A stretch of DNA of 64,000 nt from Roseiarcus sp963787135 (GTDB taxonomy: Bacteria; Pseudomonadota; Alphaproteobacteria; Rhizobiales; Beijerinckiaceae). Positions 9,598 through 18,882 of the stretch are shown here, piece by piece (the first letter of the stretch is position 1; every line of letters begins with the position of its first letter). The notes beneath the pieces are model-generated. The model had not been told where the DNA came from. It made no database searches and saw only the letters and a program-made list of their open reading frames with translations. The translations under genes and the position numbers were made by a program. The stretch lies in the NCBI GenBank assembly GCA_963787135.1, contig CAWBBW010000033.1, positions 62,001-126,000 of the forward strand. Direction: 5' to 3'.

Positions 9598-10650
9598 ATG
9601 GTTGCGCAGGCCATCCCGCTGAAGACGACCGGAACGCAATTCGTGCGCGCGGTCAGAGCCTTTGGGCAGTCCGAAGTCGGCTGGAAGGCCAAGCTCATCT
9701 TCGCCGCGCTGGTCCTGCTTCTCTGCGCGGCCAATGCGCTGAACGTCGTCAACAGCTATGTCGGCCGGAATTTCATGACCGCGATCGCGGATCGGGACAT
9801 GTCCGGCTTCATCAGGCAGGCCTTTTTTTATGTCGGGATCTTCGCCGCTTCGACACTTGTCGCGGTCATCGCCCGCTTTGGCGAGGAGCGGCTCGGGCTC
9901 TTGTGGCGCGACAATTTGACCCGCCGGAGCGTCCGCAACTACCTTGCCGACGGAACCTTCCATCGCCTCGGTATTTCGGGAGCGGTCGCCAATCCCGACC
10001 AGCGCATCTCCGAGGACGTTCGCGCCTTTACGGTGACCACGCTCTCTTTCGTGCTCATGGGGCTCAACAGCGCCTTCACGATCTTCGCTTTCACCGAGGT
10101 TCTCTGGACGATCAGCCCCCTGCTCTTCGGCGTTGCGGTTCTCTACGCGGCGGGCGGTTCGTTCTTCACGATCGTGCTCGGGCGCCCGCTGATCAGGCTG
10201 AACTACGACCAGCTCGACAAGGAAGCGAGCTTCCGCTCCGGGCTCATCCGTGTGCGCGACAGCTCCGAAGCCATCATGCTGGCGCGAGAAGAGGACGCGC
10301 AAACGGCGCAGTTGCTTATCCGGCTCGACGATCTCGTCGCCAATTTTCGGAAGATCACCTCGATCAACCGCAATGTGGGGTTCTTCACCACCGGCTACAA
10401 TTGGATGATCCAGATCATTCCGGCGCTCATCATCGCCCCCGCCTTCATTGAAGGGAAAATCGAGTTCGGCGTCATCACCCAGTCGGCGATGGCGTTCTCG
10501 ACTCTCGTCGCCGCCTTCTCCCTGATCGTGACCCAGTTCCAGTCGCTGTCGAGCTTTGCGGCGGTCGTCGCCCGGCTGAGCGCGCTCGCCGAGGCCTTCG
10601 GACAGCCAAGCGATCCCGAAGCGCGCGAGGGAAGGCCGCCGGGCCAATGA
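9598..10650 (+). CDS. ABC-type membrane domain protein (YddA/SbmA-BacA-like), without ATPase domain
   Basis: The 350-residue protein matches the membrane half of YddA-type ABC exporters (ABC_membrane_2, related to SbmA/BacA). Hydrophobic segments lie at about residues 33-50, 72-92, 148-185 and 262-310, with the conserved stretches LWRDNLTRRSVRNYLADG and ANPDQRISEDVRAFT. In most relatives of this type an ATP-binding domain of about 220 residues follows. Here translation ends just after RLSALAEAFGQ, and no Walker motif is found in any frame before the next gene. Either it is a truncated transporter or a stand-alone membrane subunit like BacA. An internal fragment of an IS element lies about 320 bases downstream. 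Confidence 0.75.
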   Translation: MVAQAIPLKTTGTQFVRAVRAFGQSEVGWKAKLIFAALVLLLCAANALNVVNSYVGRNFMTAIADRDMSGFIRQAFFYVGIFAASTLVAVIARFGEERLGLLWRDNLTRRSVRNYLADGTFHRLGISGAVANPDQRISEDVRAFTVTTLSFVLMGLNSAFTIFAFTEVLWTISPLLFGVAVLYAAGGSFFTIVLGRPLIRLNYDQLDKEASFRSGLIRVRDSSEAIMLAREEDAQTAQLLIRLDDLVANFRKITSINRNVGFFTTGYNWMIQIIPALIIAPAFIEGKIEFGVITQSAMAFSTLVAAFSLIVTQFQSLSSFAAVVARLSALAEAFGQPSDPEAREGRPPGQ

Positions 10651-10693
10651 ACGGCGGATCGGGGGACAGATCCTCTACCGCGTCGCTCGTCCG

Positions 10694-10906
10694 TCAGTCG
10701 GACCCGGCGTCCATGTCGAGATCAAGCCCGAGGTCACGCCGGGCGCGCATCCAATGCTCAATTTCGCGACCCTCCGGCATGCCCTCCTGGAGCCAGATCT
10801 CGTGCGCGCGCTCGCGGATCGCATGTTCGTCGGGTTCCGGCTTGTGTCCCTCGGCGGAATGATGGTCGTGACGGCTCGGTACGTGGGGGTCTGGTTCCTG
10901 ACTCAT
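10694..10906 (-). CDS. DUF2934 domain-containing protein
   Basis: A 70-residue protein whose C-terminal half, HAIRERAHEIWLQEGMPEG followed by REIEHWMRAR, matches the DUF2934 pattern (R-x-R-A-x-x-I/L-W-x-x-E-G-x-P-x-G-x-D/E-x-x-H-W). The N-terminal half is hydrophilic and His/Pro-rich. The family is common in Hyphomicrobiales, often near stress or glycogen genes, and its function is unknown. The start ATG at 10906 has GGAG about eight bases upstream. It is convergent with the ABC membrane gene and lies next to the IS fragment. Confidence 0.8.
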   Translation of the reverse strand: MSQEPDPHVPSRHDHHSAEGHKPEPDEHAIRERAHEIWLQEGMPEGREIEHWMRARRDLGLDLDMDAGSD

Positions 10907-10972
10907 TGAGTTGCTCCTCTGCTCCCCGCGTCCCGTCTCTCGTCACCGCCAAACTGTGCGCATTTGTAGATA

Positions 10973-11978
10973 CGGCTCGACCTGTTCGGACGCGAACTGC
11001 TGGCGGTGGACGGGACCCGCATCAAGGCGGTCAACAACAAGGATCGAAATTTCACCCGCAATTCGCTGGCGAAATTCATCAAGGCGGCCGACGAGCGGCT
11101 GGCCGATTACCTCCAGCGGCTCGACGAGGGCGACGCCGCGGAAAAGGCGACGAGCGGCGCGCGGGTGAAAAATCTCGCCGAGAAGATCGAGGGACTGCGC
11201 AAGAAGCGCGGCCAATACGACGCCATGCTGAAGCAGCTCGAACGCACGGGCGAAGACCAGATATCCCTGACCGATCCCGACAGCCGCGCCATGGCGGCGC
11301 ACACGCGCGTCGCTGTCGGCTACAACATTCAGGTCGCGGTCGACGCCAAGCACAAGCTGATCGTCGAACAGGAAGTGACCAACCAGGTCGTCGACATGGG
11401 GCTGTTGCAGGCGACTGCCGAGCCGGCGCGCGAGATCCTCGAAGTCGAGAAGATCGACGTCGTCGCCGACAAGGGTTATTTCAAGACGGAAGACATCGCC
11501 GCCTGCGAAAAGGCGGGGCTGACGCCTTATGTGCCCAGACCCCAACGCGGCTCTTCGGTCAGCAATGGCTTCTTCCGCAAGGACGAGTTCTCTTACGATC
11601 CGGAGCGGGACGCATACGCTTGCCCGGGCGGTCACGAACTGAGGCCGCTCCGCCATGGCAAGTTGCGCGAGATGACGAAGGTCGATTACGGCAACCCGGC
11701 GGCGTGCCGCGATTGCCCGCTACGCCCGCGCTGCACGGACGCCGGCTATCGCGTCGTCTCGCGTCTCGAGCACGAGGACGCGCTCGACCGCATGGCGGCC
11801 CGCCTGAAGGCGAGGCCGGAAGTTCTCGACCGCCGTCGCGAGACGGTCGAACATCCGTTCGGCAGCATCAAGCAATGGATGAATCAGGGCGCGTTCCTGA
11901 TGCGCGGCCTGGAAAAAGTGCGCGCCGAATTCAACCTGACCGCGCTCGTCTACAATTTGCGGCGAGCACTCAATATTC
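10973..11978 (+). mobile_element. Internal fragment of IS1182-like transposase, both ends missing
   Basis: This 1006-base block is collinear, without indels, with bases 36613-35608 of the complete element in this window. The predicted proteins are identical on both strands over the shared part. It lacks about 129 N-terminal and 11 C-terminal codons of the transposase and both terminal inverted repeats. The reading frame stays open through the fragment into the following DNA, producing a long but chimeric 823-codon frame (11006-13477). The sharp junctions at 10972/10973 and 11978/11979 have no visible target duplication. It is either a decayed copy flanked by deletions or an assembly artefact. 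Confidence 0.88.
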
Positions 11979-12131
11979 ACGATTTCGACTTGATGACAAT
12001 TGAACAACGATCGGGCGGACTGCCTGACGGGCCTGCGACAACCGTCCCAAGGCCCATTGCGCAATGGCGAATTCTCCGCTCAATTGGCGCCGACGCCGGC
12101 GCCAGACCCGGCGCTAGACCGGGAGCGAGAC

Positions 12132-13455
12132 ATGGCGGACGACATCGAGGCGCGGACGATTGCGAAGGTTGCGTGGCGCTTCATTCCGTTCCTGATCCTC
12201 TGCTACTTCGTCGCCTACCTCGACCGGGTCAATGTCGGCTTCGCCAAGCTGACGATGGACGCCGACCTCGGGCTCTCGGAAACTGCATTCGGTTTCGGCG
12301 CCGGCGTGTTCTTCCTCGCCTATTTCGTGTTCGAGGTGCCGTCCAACATCATCATGGACAGGGTCGGGGCCCGCGTCTGGATCGCTCGCATCATGCTGTC
12401 CTGGGGCGTGATCTCCGGCGCCATGGCCTTCATTCCGAACATCGCGCGGGCAACAGGGATCAGCCCCGAATATACGTTCTATCTCCTGCGGATCCTGCTC
12501 GGCTTCGCCGAGGCCGGGTTCTTCCCGGGAATAATCTTTTTCCTCACCCTTTGGTTCCCGGCCTCCTATCGGGCGCGCATCGTCGGCTATTTCATGGCCG
12601 CCATTCCGGCCTCCTCAGCAATAGGCTCCCCGGTCTCGGCGGGACTGCTCGGCCTCGACGGCGCCGGGGGTCTCCGCGGCTGGCAATGGCTCTTTGTCAT
12701 CGAGGCGGTCCCGTCGATTATTCTCGCCGTCGTCACCTTCTTCTACCTTACCGACCGCCCGGCGGACGCCCGCTGGCTGGCCGAGGACCAGCGCAACTGG
12801 CTCAAGCAGCGGCTCGACGCCGAGGACGCGCGGCGCGAGCACGTTTCGCCCAACGGCATTCTCGCGAGCCTCTTCGATCCGCGCGTGCTGGCCCTTTCCC
12901 TCGTCTATTTCGGCAATGTCGCCTGTCTCTACGGCGTCGGCTTCTGGCTGCCGACGATCGTCAAGGGCTTTGGCCTGTCGATTGCGATGACCGGTTGGGT
13001 CAGTGCCATTCCCTATGTGATCGGTTTTCTCGGCATGATCTGGTGGGGCATGCGCTCGGACCGGACGGGCGAGCGCACCCTGCATCTCGCGCTCTCGCTG
13101 GCGCTGGCGGCGATCGGCGTCGGGGCCTCGGCCGTCCTGACCGATCCGACCCTGAAGATGATCGCGCTGAGCGTCGGCGCCTTCGGCGTGTACGCTTCGC
13201 TGCCGATCTTCTGGACCCTGCCGACAGCGTTCCTCGCAGGCGCAGCAGTTGCCCCGGGGATCGCGGCGATCAACTCGATCGGCAATCTCTCGGGCTATTT
13301 CGGTCCCTTCGTCATTGGCTGGATCAAGGACGCGACCGGCAGCTTCGCCTGGGGTCTGGCGACGATCGCAGCCTGCGCGGTGGTCGCGCTCGATCATCAC
13401 GCTCGCGCTCGGCCACGACCCCCATCTCGAACGCGCGCCAGAAGCGGCCGAATGA
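12132..13455 (+). CDS. MFS transporter, anion:cation symporter-like, frameshift near 3' end
   Basis: From the ATG at 12132 (MADDIEARTIAKVAW) the protein shows the twelve-helix MFS plan of the ACS family (organic anion carriers such as tartrate, phthalate or hydroxyphenylacetate permeases). Conserved stretches are CYFVAYLDRVNVGFAKL in helix 1 and LLRILLGFAEAGFFPG in helices 4-5. The frame is normal to WGLATIAACAVVAL near 13390 and then shifts. Removing one base in the CTCGATC at 13389-13395 restores an ending with the residues IITLALGHDPHLERAPEAAE and a stop at 13455. The 1324-base span is 3 x 441 + 1, in line with one insertion. Substrate unknown. It is followed after 15 bases by a cupin gene. 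Confidence 0.85.
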
Positions 13456-13470
13456 ACAGGAGGAGAACTC

Positions 13471-13875
13471 ATGCTGACACGACGCGTCTTCGCCGCCTGC
13501 GCTCTCTGCGCAGCCGGTGGCTTCATGGCGACAGGAGTCGATGCGCAATCCGCTGCGACCGCGGGCCTCAAACGCACGCTCCTCAAACAGACAGACGGAC
13601 CGACGGACAATTACGTCACCGTCGAGATGAAGGTCGAGATCGAGCCGGACGCCGCGATTGCGCGCCATACCCATCCCGGCGTCGAATCAGGCTATGTGAT
13701 CGAAGGCGGGACAGAGCTTTCGATTGACGGCGTCGGCACGCTCTCGCTAAAGCCGGGCGACGGCTATCAGGCGCCGACCGGCGTCCCGCACAGCGGCAAG
13801 AACGGCCCGGCGAAAACCGTCATCGTCGCGACCTATGTGGTGGAAAAGGGCAAGCCTCTCGCTTCGCCCGCGTGA
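13471..13875 (+). CDS. Exported cupin domain protein
   Basis: A 134-residue single-domain cupin. Residues 1-25 (MLTRRVFAACALCAAGGFMA and on to VDAQ) form a signal peptide. The cupin motifs follow: ARHTHPGVESGYVIEGG with His67 and His69 and the Glu, then PTGVPHSGKN with the second-motif His. It therefore probably binds a metal in the periplasm. Small exported cupins of this type are often annotated as quercetinase-like, but the substrate is unknown. An AGGAGG-type site lies just before the ATG at 13471. It sits between an MFS carrier and a methyltransferase on the same strand with very short gaps, so the three are probably co-transcribed. Confidence 0.85.
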   Translation: MLTRRVFAACALCAAGGFMATGVDAQSAATAGLKRTLLKQTDGPTDNYVTVEMKVEIEPDAAIARHTHPGVESGYVIEGGTELSIDGVGTLSLKPGDGYQAPTGVPHSGKNGPAKTVIVATYVVEKGKPLASPA

Positions 13876-13886
13876 AAGGCTTCAAA

Positions 13887-14753
13887 ATGTCCGAGGCGCC
13901 GATCCATGCCGGCAACACAGCCCAGGCGGACTACTGGAACGGCGTAGCCGGGCGGCGCTGGCGGGACCGTCAGGACCACCAGGACGAGGTGCTCAAGCCG
14001 GTTTCCGACCAGCTTATAGCAACGGCGGACCCGAAGCCGGGCGAGAGGGTGATCGACGTCGGCTGCGGCTGCGGCGCGACGACGATCGAATTCGCGCAGC
14101 GCGTCGCGCCCGGCGGCGAGGTTTTGGGCCTCGACATCTCCGAGCCCATGCTGGCGCGCGCCCTCGAGCGCGCCGAGCCCGGTCTGCCGGCGCGTTTCGC
14201 GCTCGCCGACGCCACGGTGCACCAAATGGCGCCCAACTGGGCGGACCTCGTCGTCTCGCGCTTCGGCGTCATGTTCTTCGCCGATCCGGCGCTCTCCCTC
14301 GCCAATATCAGGCGCGGCCTTCGACCGGGCGGAAGGCTCGCCTTCGTCTGCTGGCGCGAGGCCAGGCAAAACTCCTGGATGATCACGCCATTGCGCGAAG
14401 CCGCCAAACACGCGCCTCCCTTGCCGGAAATGGGTCCCGAGGAACCCGGACCCTTCGCTTTCGCCGACGACGCGCGTGTTCGGCGCATCTTGAGCGAAGC
14501 GGGCTATGCCGACATCGTCGTCGCGCCGCACGACCTCGATCTCGACATCGCGATCGGCCGGGGGCTCGATTCGGCCGTGGAGGGCGCGCTGGCGATCGGC
14601 CCGACGAGCCGGATACTGGACGGCCAGAGCGCAGCGGTCCGCGCCGCCGCGGCCGCCGATATTCGCGCCGCGCTCGCGGCCCGGATGGTCGGCGACAGCG
14701 TCCCGCTCGGGGCCGCGATCTGGATCGTCACGGCAGTCAATCCGTCGCCGTAG
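13887..14753 (+). CDS. Class I SAM-dependent methyltransferase
   Basis: A 288-residue protein with the UbiE/Methyltransf_11 arrangement. Motif I is RVIDVGCGCGATTIEFAQRV at about residues 53-72, followed by the acidic LGLDIS, and later the post-motif LVVSRFGVMFFADP and GLRPGGRLAFVCWRE. The substrate cannot be told. The ATG at 13887 is preceded by AAAGG at a suitable distance. An alternative GTG at 13872 overlaps the cupin stop but lacks a ribosome-binding site. The 3' end overlaps the convergent ferredoxin-like gene by 17 bases. Confidence 0.85.
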   Translation: MSEAPIHAGNTAQADYWNGVAGRRWRDRQDHQDEVLKPVSDQLIATADPKPGERVIDVGCGCGATTIEFAQRVAPGGEVLGLDISEPMLARALERAEPGLPARFALADATVHQMAPNWADLVVSRFGVMFFADPALSLANIRRGLRPGGRLAFVCWREARQNSWMITPLREAAKHAPPLPEMGPEEPGPFAFADDARVRRILSEAGYADIVVAPHDLDLDIAIGRGLDSAVEGALAIGPTSRILDGQSAAVRAAAAADIRAALAARMVGDSVPLGAAIWIVTAVNPSP

Positions 14754-15430
14754 CCTGCGCCTCCCTCGCGCGCAGGAAGGCGCGCATCGTGAAGGCCGCC
14801 TGTTCCGGCCCATGGGCCTGCTCCGCGCCGACCGGGCAGGCCCGCCGGGCGAGGCAGCCGCCGGTCATGCAGTCCCCGCCCGCGGCGCTCGTCAGATGCG
14901 CCGCGCAGGCGCCGACGTGATAGCCGCCGAGCGAAAACGCCCCAACCGGACAGGCGCTAAGACATGGGCGCTCGCGGCACGAGTTCGCAGGGGCTGGCCG
15001 ACGCCACGAGGGCTGGAATATCGAGCCTATCTGCGAAGCCCAGCGCGCCGCGATACGAATGCCAGAGCCCATAAGTCGGGTGGATGAGGATGCCGATCGG
15101 CGAGGGGTGAACCGGCTCCGCGCGTCGCGCCCATTGCTGGAAGGGCCAGTGCGGCGGGCCGCCGAACGGATAGAGCGGGACAGCGCCGAGTTCCGCGCCG
15201 AGCGCGTCGATGACGCGCTGGCTGAAGCGATCGAGCGGATGCTCCAAGCCGTCGCCTGCCTCGGGACTCGCCGCGTACGCGTCCCAGCCGCGCCGCCCGG
15301 CGACGCCGATCAGCACAAGAGCGCCAACGTCCGCAAGCGCGCCGTGGCGCTCCGACTGGGCGAGGCGGAACCCGCCGCGGGCGGCGAGGCCGGCGCTGTC
15401 GATCGCGGAAACGACAGTCTCAAACGTCAT
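14737..15430 (-). pseudogene. 4Fe-4S ferredoxin-like (epoxyqueuosine reductase-related) protein, one-base frameshift
   Basis: From the ATG at 15430 (MTFETVVSAIDSAG) the first frame encodes an N-terminal domain with FGGPPHWPFQQWARRAEPVH and GILIHPTYGLWHSYRGA, typical of a ferredoxin-like family related to the QueG N-terminal region. It then breaks after SPCE. The other frame continues with SCRERPCLSACPVGAF and CMTGGCLARRACPVG, a Cys-rich [4Fe-4S] motif pair, down to the stop at 14737. Deleting one base near 14975 joins the halves as SPCESCRERPCLSACPVGAF, so the cluster motif is rebuilt exactly. The span of 694 is 3 x 231 + 1. It probably encodes a cytoplasmic redox protein of unknown partner. 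Sequencing error is likely. Confidence 0.78.
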
Positions 15431-15599
15431 TGCGCATGCGCTTTGTGGGATCGCCTCAGACGCTTGCGAAGTCGGTCTGTCCATTGGAACACGAAACTCG
15501 CGGCTATGTCGTCTCGACCGTCTTGCGCCCGGCCTTGCCGAGTTGCAAACCCGAACGGGACGCCCACACTGTCGGCGCAGGAACGCAGGAGGCTCGAGG

Positions 15600-16388
15600 T
15601 TGGACGCAGCATACGTCGAACTCAGCGAGGGCATCTTTCAGGCGAGTCCCCTCACCCGCGGGCCCTGGAACCCCGATCATCAGCACGCCGGCCCGCCCTC
15701 CGCGCTGATCTGCCGGGCGATCGAGCGCGCCGCCGCGGAAGAAGGCCTCACCCATCTCGGGCGGCTCACGGTCAATCTGTTTCGGCCGGCCCCTATCGGC
15801 GAGTGCCGGATCGAAGCGACGTCGGACTACCTCGGCCGCACCGCCGGCCATTATTCCGGCAGCCTCACGGCGCAAGGCAAGGAGATCGCCCGCTTCACCG
15901 CGCTGATGCAGCGGGAGGACGACCTGCCGATACCGGAAGAAACCCCGGGCCATCCCCCGCCGCAAGCGCCGAAGCCGCCGCTTGAATGCAAGGTTGTGAG
16001 GATGCCCTTCCCGGGTCAAGCCACCGGCTACACGGACTTGATCGAGAACAGGCTCGCCGAGGGGCGGTTTTTCAACGGACCGTCAGCGGCGTGGTTTCGC
16101 ATGAACCATCCGTTGGTGAAAGGCGAGACGCCAAGCCCCTATCAGCGGGTGGCGGTGGCGGCGGATTCCGGCAACGGCATCAGCGCAGCGCTCGATTTCA
16201 GCAAATATGTCTTCGTCAACTGCGACCTGACGATCAACCTCTTTCGCCGTCCGGTGGGAGAGTGGATCTGCCTGCAGTCGCGCAGCCTGCTCGGCGGCAA
16301 TGGCTGCGGGCTGGCGGAGTCGGCGCTCTACGACGAAGACGGCCTGATCGGCCGCGCCACGCAGAGCCTCGCCGTGCGGATGCGCTGA
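15600..16388 (+). CDS. Thioesterase family protein (acyl-CoA thioesterase, double hotdog)
   Basis: A 262-residue protein resembling TesB-like double-hotdog thioesterases. The N-terminal hotdog contains TRGPWNPDHQHAGPPSALIC and GRLTVNLFRPAPIGE. The C-terminal hotdog contains RVAVAADSGNGISAALDFSK, NCDLTINLFRRPVGEWICL and GLAESALYDEDGLIGRATQ. Such proteins hydrolyse acyl-CoA, but the preferred acyl chain is unknown. The TTG start at 15600 is preferred because AGGAGG lies nine bases upstream and longer in-frame starts have none. It is convergent with pgk, with a hairpin between. Confidence 0.82.
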   Translation: MDAAYVELSEGIFQASPLTRGPWNPDHQHAGPPSALICRAIERAAAEEGLTHLGRLTVNLFRPAPIGECRIEATSDYLGRTAGHYSGSLTAQGKEIARFTALMQREDDLPIPEETPGHPPPQAPKPPLECKVVRMPFPGQATGYTDLIENRLAEGRFFNGPSAAWFRMNHPLVKGETPSPYQRVAVAADSGNGISAALDFSKYVFVNCDLTINLFRRPVGEWICLQSRSLLGGNGCGLAESALYDEDGLIGRATQSLAVRMR

Positions 16389-16399
16389 CAGGTTTCGCA

Positions 16400-16420
16400 G
16401 GCGCAATCGCCGATCGCGCC
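16400..16420. terminator. Hairpin between convergent thioesterase and pgk genes
   Basis: GGCGCAATC and GATCGCGCC flank the three-base loop GCC and form a nine-pair stem with one mismatch. No clear T-run follows on either strand, so factor-independent termination is only possible. The position between two convergent stops fits a shared terminator. Confidence 0.4.
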
Positions 16421-16437
16421 TAACACGCGAGCTTAAC

Positions 16438-17637
16438 CTACTTCGCCCGCAACGCTTCGACGCCCGGCAGCGCCTTGCCTTCCATCCATTCCAGAAAAGC
16501 CCCGCCCGCGGCGGACACATAAGTGAACTGCCCCGCCACTCCCGCCTCGTTGAGCGCGGCGACGGTATCGCCGCCGCCAGCGATCGCCTTCAGCTTGCCG
16601 TCCCTGGTGAGAAACCCGGCCGTCTTGGCGATCGCGAATGTCGCCGCCTCGAAGGGCGGCGTCTCGAAGGCGCCGAACGGACCGTTCCAGACGAGCGTCT
16701 TGATCTGGCCCAGGACCTCTTCGATCGCGACCACCGACTTCGGGCCGATGTCGAGGATCATCTCGTCGTCCGCGACATGGTCGACGTCGACGACGCGCGC
16801 ATGCACGTGGGGCTTGAGCTCCTTGGCGACCATCGCGTCGACCGGCAGCACAATGCGGCACTTGGCCGTCTTGGCTTCAGCGAGGATCTCGCGCGCCTTG
16901 TCGGCCATGTCCCTCTCGCAGAGCGACTTGCCGACGGCCTTCCCTTGCGCGAACAGGAAGGTGTTGGCCATGCCGCCGCCGATGATGAGAATATCGACCT
17001 TCTTGATGAGATTGCCGAGCAGCTCGAGCTTGGTCGAAACCTTGGCTCCCCCGACGATCGCCGCGACCGGGCGCTGAGGCGTCCCGAGCGCGATGGTGAG
17101 GGCCTCGAGCTCGGCCTGCATCGCCCGCCCGCAATAGGCCGGCAGCTTGTGCGCGACACCCTCGGTTGAAGCGTGCGCGCGGTGCGCCGCCGAGAAGGCG
17201 TCGTTGACATAGACGTCGGCGAGCTTCGCCAGTTCGGCCACAAGGGCAGGATCGTTCTTCTCTTCACCCTTGTGGAAGCGCGTGTTCTCGAGCAGCAGAA
17301 TGTCGCCGTTCTTCATCCTGGCGATCGCGTCTACCGCGACCTGCCCGATGCAGTCGGAGGCGAAGGCGACTGGACGCTTGACGATGTCGGCGACCGCGGC
17401 GGCGACGGGCCTCAGCGAGTTGGCCTCGTCCGGCCCGCCCTTCGGCCGGCCAAAATGGGCGAGCAGGATGACCTTGCCGCCCTTGTTCGCGATCTCCTCG
17501 ATCGTGGAGGCGACGCGTTCGATGCGCGTCGCATCGGTCACACGGCCATTCTCCGTGGGGACATTGAGGTCGACGCGCAGAAGGACGCGGTTGCCGGACA
17601 GATCGGCGTCGTCAAGCGTGCGGAAGGGTTTGCTCAT
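16438..17637 (-). CDS. pgk: Phosphoglycerate kinase
   Basis: The 399-residue enzyme transfers phosphate between 1,3-bisphosphoglycerate and ADP in glycolysis or, in reverse, in gluconeogenesis and carbon fixation. The N-terminal signature NRVLLRVDLNVPTENGRVTD is at about residues 15-34, followed by LLAHFGRPKG, and the nucleotide-domain motifs VGGAKVSTKLELL and WNGPFGAFE and GGGDTVAAL. The ATG at 17637 (MSKPFRTLDDAD) is the family start, although the frame extends to 17775. It is the third gene of tkt-gap-pgk on the minus strand, 80 bases after gap. Confidence 0.96.
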   Translation of the reverse strand: MSKPFRTLDDADLSGNRVLLRVDLNVPTENGRVTDATRIERVASTIEEIANKGGKVILLAHFGRPKGGPDEANSLRPVAAAVADIVKRPVAFASDCIGQVAVDAIARMKNGDILLLENTRFHKGEEKNDPALVAELAKLADVYVNDAFSAAHRAHASTEGVAHKLPAYCGRAMQAELEALTIALGTPQRPVAAIVGGAKVSTKLELLGNLIKKVDILIIGGGMANTFLFAQGKAVGKSLCERDMADKAREILAEAKTAKCRIVLPVDAMVAKELKPHVHARVVDVDHVADDEMILDIGPKSVVAIEEVLGQIKTLVWNGPFGAFETPPFEAATFAIAKTAGFLTRDGKLKAIAGGGDTVAALNEAGVAGQFTYVSAAGGAFLEWMEGKALPGVEALRAK

Positions 17638-17687
17638 GGCGGCTTCCCCTGCAAGATCAGAGTATCGTGTTTTTGCTGCGCTCCGTG

Positions 17688-17712
17688 GCCGCCGGAGTTC
17701 AACCCCGGCGGC
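17688..17712 (-). terminator. Intercistronic hairpin between gap and pgk
   Basis: GCCGCCGG (17688-17695) and CCGGCGGC (17705-17712) form an eight-pair GC stem with a nine-base loop just after the gap stop. No T-run follows, so it is more likely an mRNA-stabilising or attenuating hairpin than a full terminator. Confidence 0.4.
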
Positions 17713-17717
17713 TGAGC

Positions 17718-18725
17718 TCAGATGAGCTTCGCCATCGCGACAGCCGTGTCGGCCATGCGGCTGGCGAAGCCCCATTCGTTGTCATACCAGGACAGAACGC
17801 GGACGAAGGTCCCGTCTACAACCTTGGTCTGGTCGAGATGGAAGACCGACGAATGGGGGTCATGGTTGAAGTCCATCGACACGTTCGGCTTGTCGGTGAA
17901 GCCGAGGACGCCCTTGAGCGGGCCGTTAGCGGCTTTCTTGATCGCGTCGGTGATCTCGTCCTTGTTGGTCGCGCGCTTGGCGACGAACTTGAGGTCGACC
18001 ACCGAGACGTTCGGGGTCGGCACGCGGATCGCCGAGCCGTCAAGCTTGCCCTTGAGTTCGGGCAGGACGAGGCCGACCGCCTTGGCCGCGCCGGTCGTGG
18101 TCGGAATCATCGACAGAGCGGCCGCCCTCGAGCGGTAGAGGTCTTTGTGAAGGGTGTCGAGCGTCGGCTGGTCGCCGGTGTAGGAATGGATCGTCGTCAT
18201 GAAGCCATGCTCGATGCCGATCGCGTCATTGAGCACCTTGGCGACCGGCGCAAGGCAGTTCGTCGTGCATGAGGCGTTCGAGATGACGAGGTGATCCTTG
18301 GTCAGCTTGTCGTGATTGACGCCATAGACGACGGTAAGGTCGGCGCCTTCCGACGGCGCGGAGACGATAACGCGCTTGGCGCCTGCTTTCAGATGCGCCG
18401 CGGCCTTGTCGCGCGCGGTGAAATGGCCGGTGCATTCCATCGCGATGTCCACCCCGAGCTCCTTATGCGGGAGCTCCGCCGGATCCTTGATCGCGGTGCA
18501 TTTGATCTTATGGCCTTCGACCCGGATCTCGTCGCCTACGACCAGAACCTCATGCGGAAAACGCCCGTGCACGCTGTCGAACCGCAGCAAATGCGCGTTG
18601 GTTTCGACCGGTCCCAGATCGTTGATCGAAACGACCTCGATGTCCTTGCGGCCGGATTCGATGATCGCGCGCAAGACGAGCCGCCCGATGCGTCCAAAGC
18701 CGTTGATCGCTACCTTTGTGACCAT
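17718..18725 (-). CDS. gap: Type I glyceraldehyde-3-phosphate dehydrogenase
   Basis: The 335-residue NAD(P)-dependent enzyme converts glyceraldehyde-3-phosphate to 1,3-bisphosphoglycerate. The Rossmann start VAINGFGRIGRLVLRA is at residues 4-19. The catalytic Cys lies in the signature SNASCTTNCLAPVAKVLNDA, with the partner His in TIHSYTGDQ, and the phosphate-binding TTTGAAKAVGLVLPELKGKL is present. ATG at 18725 with GGGAG upstream. Its place between tkt and pgk suggests use in both glycolysis and sugar-phosphate rearrangement. The order tkt-gap-pgk is common in Hyphomicrobiales, where it does not by itself indicate the Calvin cycle. Confidence 0.97.
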   Translation of the reverse strand: MVTKVAINGFGRIGRLVLRAIIESGRKDIEVVSINDLGPVETNAHLLRFDSVHGRFPHEVLVVGDEIRVEGHKIKCTAIKDPAELPHKELGVDIAMECTGHFTARDKAAAHLKAGAKRVIVSAPSEGADLTVVYGVNHDKLTKDHLVISNASCTTNCLAPVAKVLNDAIGIEHGFMTTIHSYTGDQPTLDTLHKDLYRSRAAALSMIPTTTGAAKAVGLVLPELKGKLDGSAIRVPTPNVSVVDLKFVAKRATNKDEITDAIKKAANGPLKGVLGFTDKPNVSMDFNHDPHSSVFHLDQTKVVDGTFVRVLSWYDNEWGFASRMADTAVAMAKLI

Positions 18726-18882
18726 CGTGAACTCTCCCTTCGCCGGTCCTGCAAATCGCGGCCGCAGACAGGCTTTTTCGACGGAAACAGCCGCTTTCCA
18801 AGCCGCCCGCTACATGCTCCATCGTCAGCCTAAAGTCTAGCGGTCAAACAGCGATGCGACAATTCGCCTTCGGCTTGGCCGC

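Noticed and set aside
11006..13477. A single 823-codon open frame on the plus strand
   Set aside because: It is the transposase fragment read through into the MFS gene in the wrong frame. The second half does not match any protein, while the MFS frame in the same place does.
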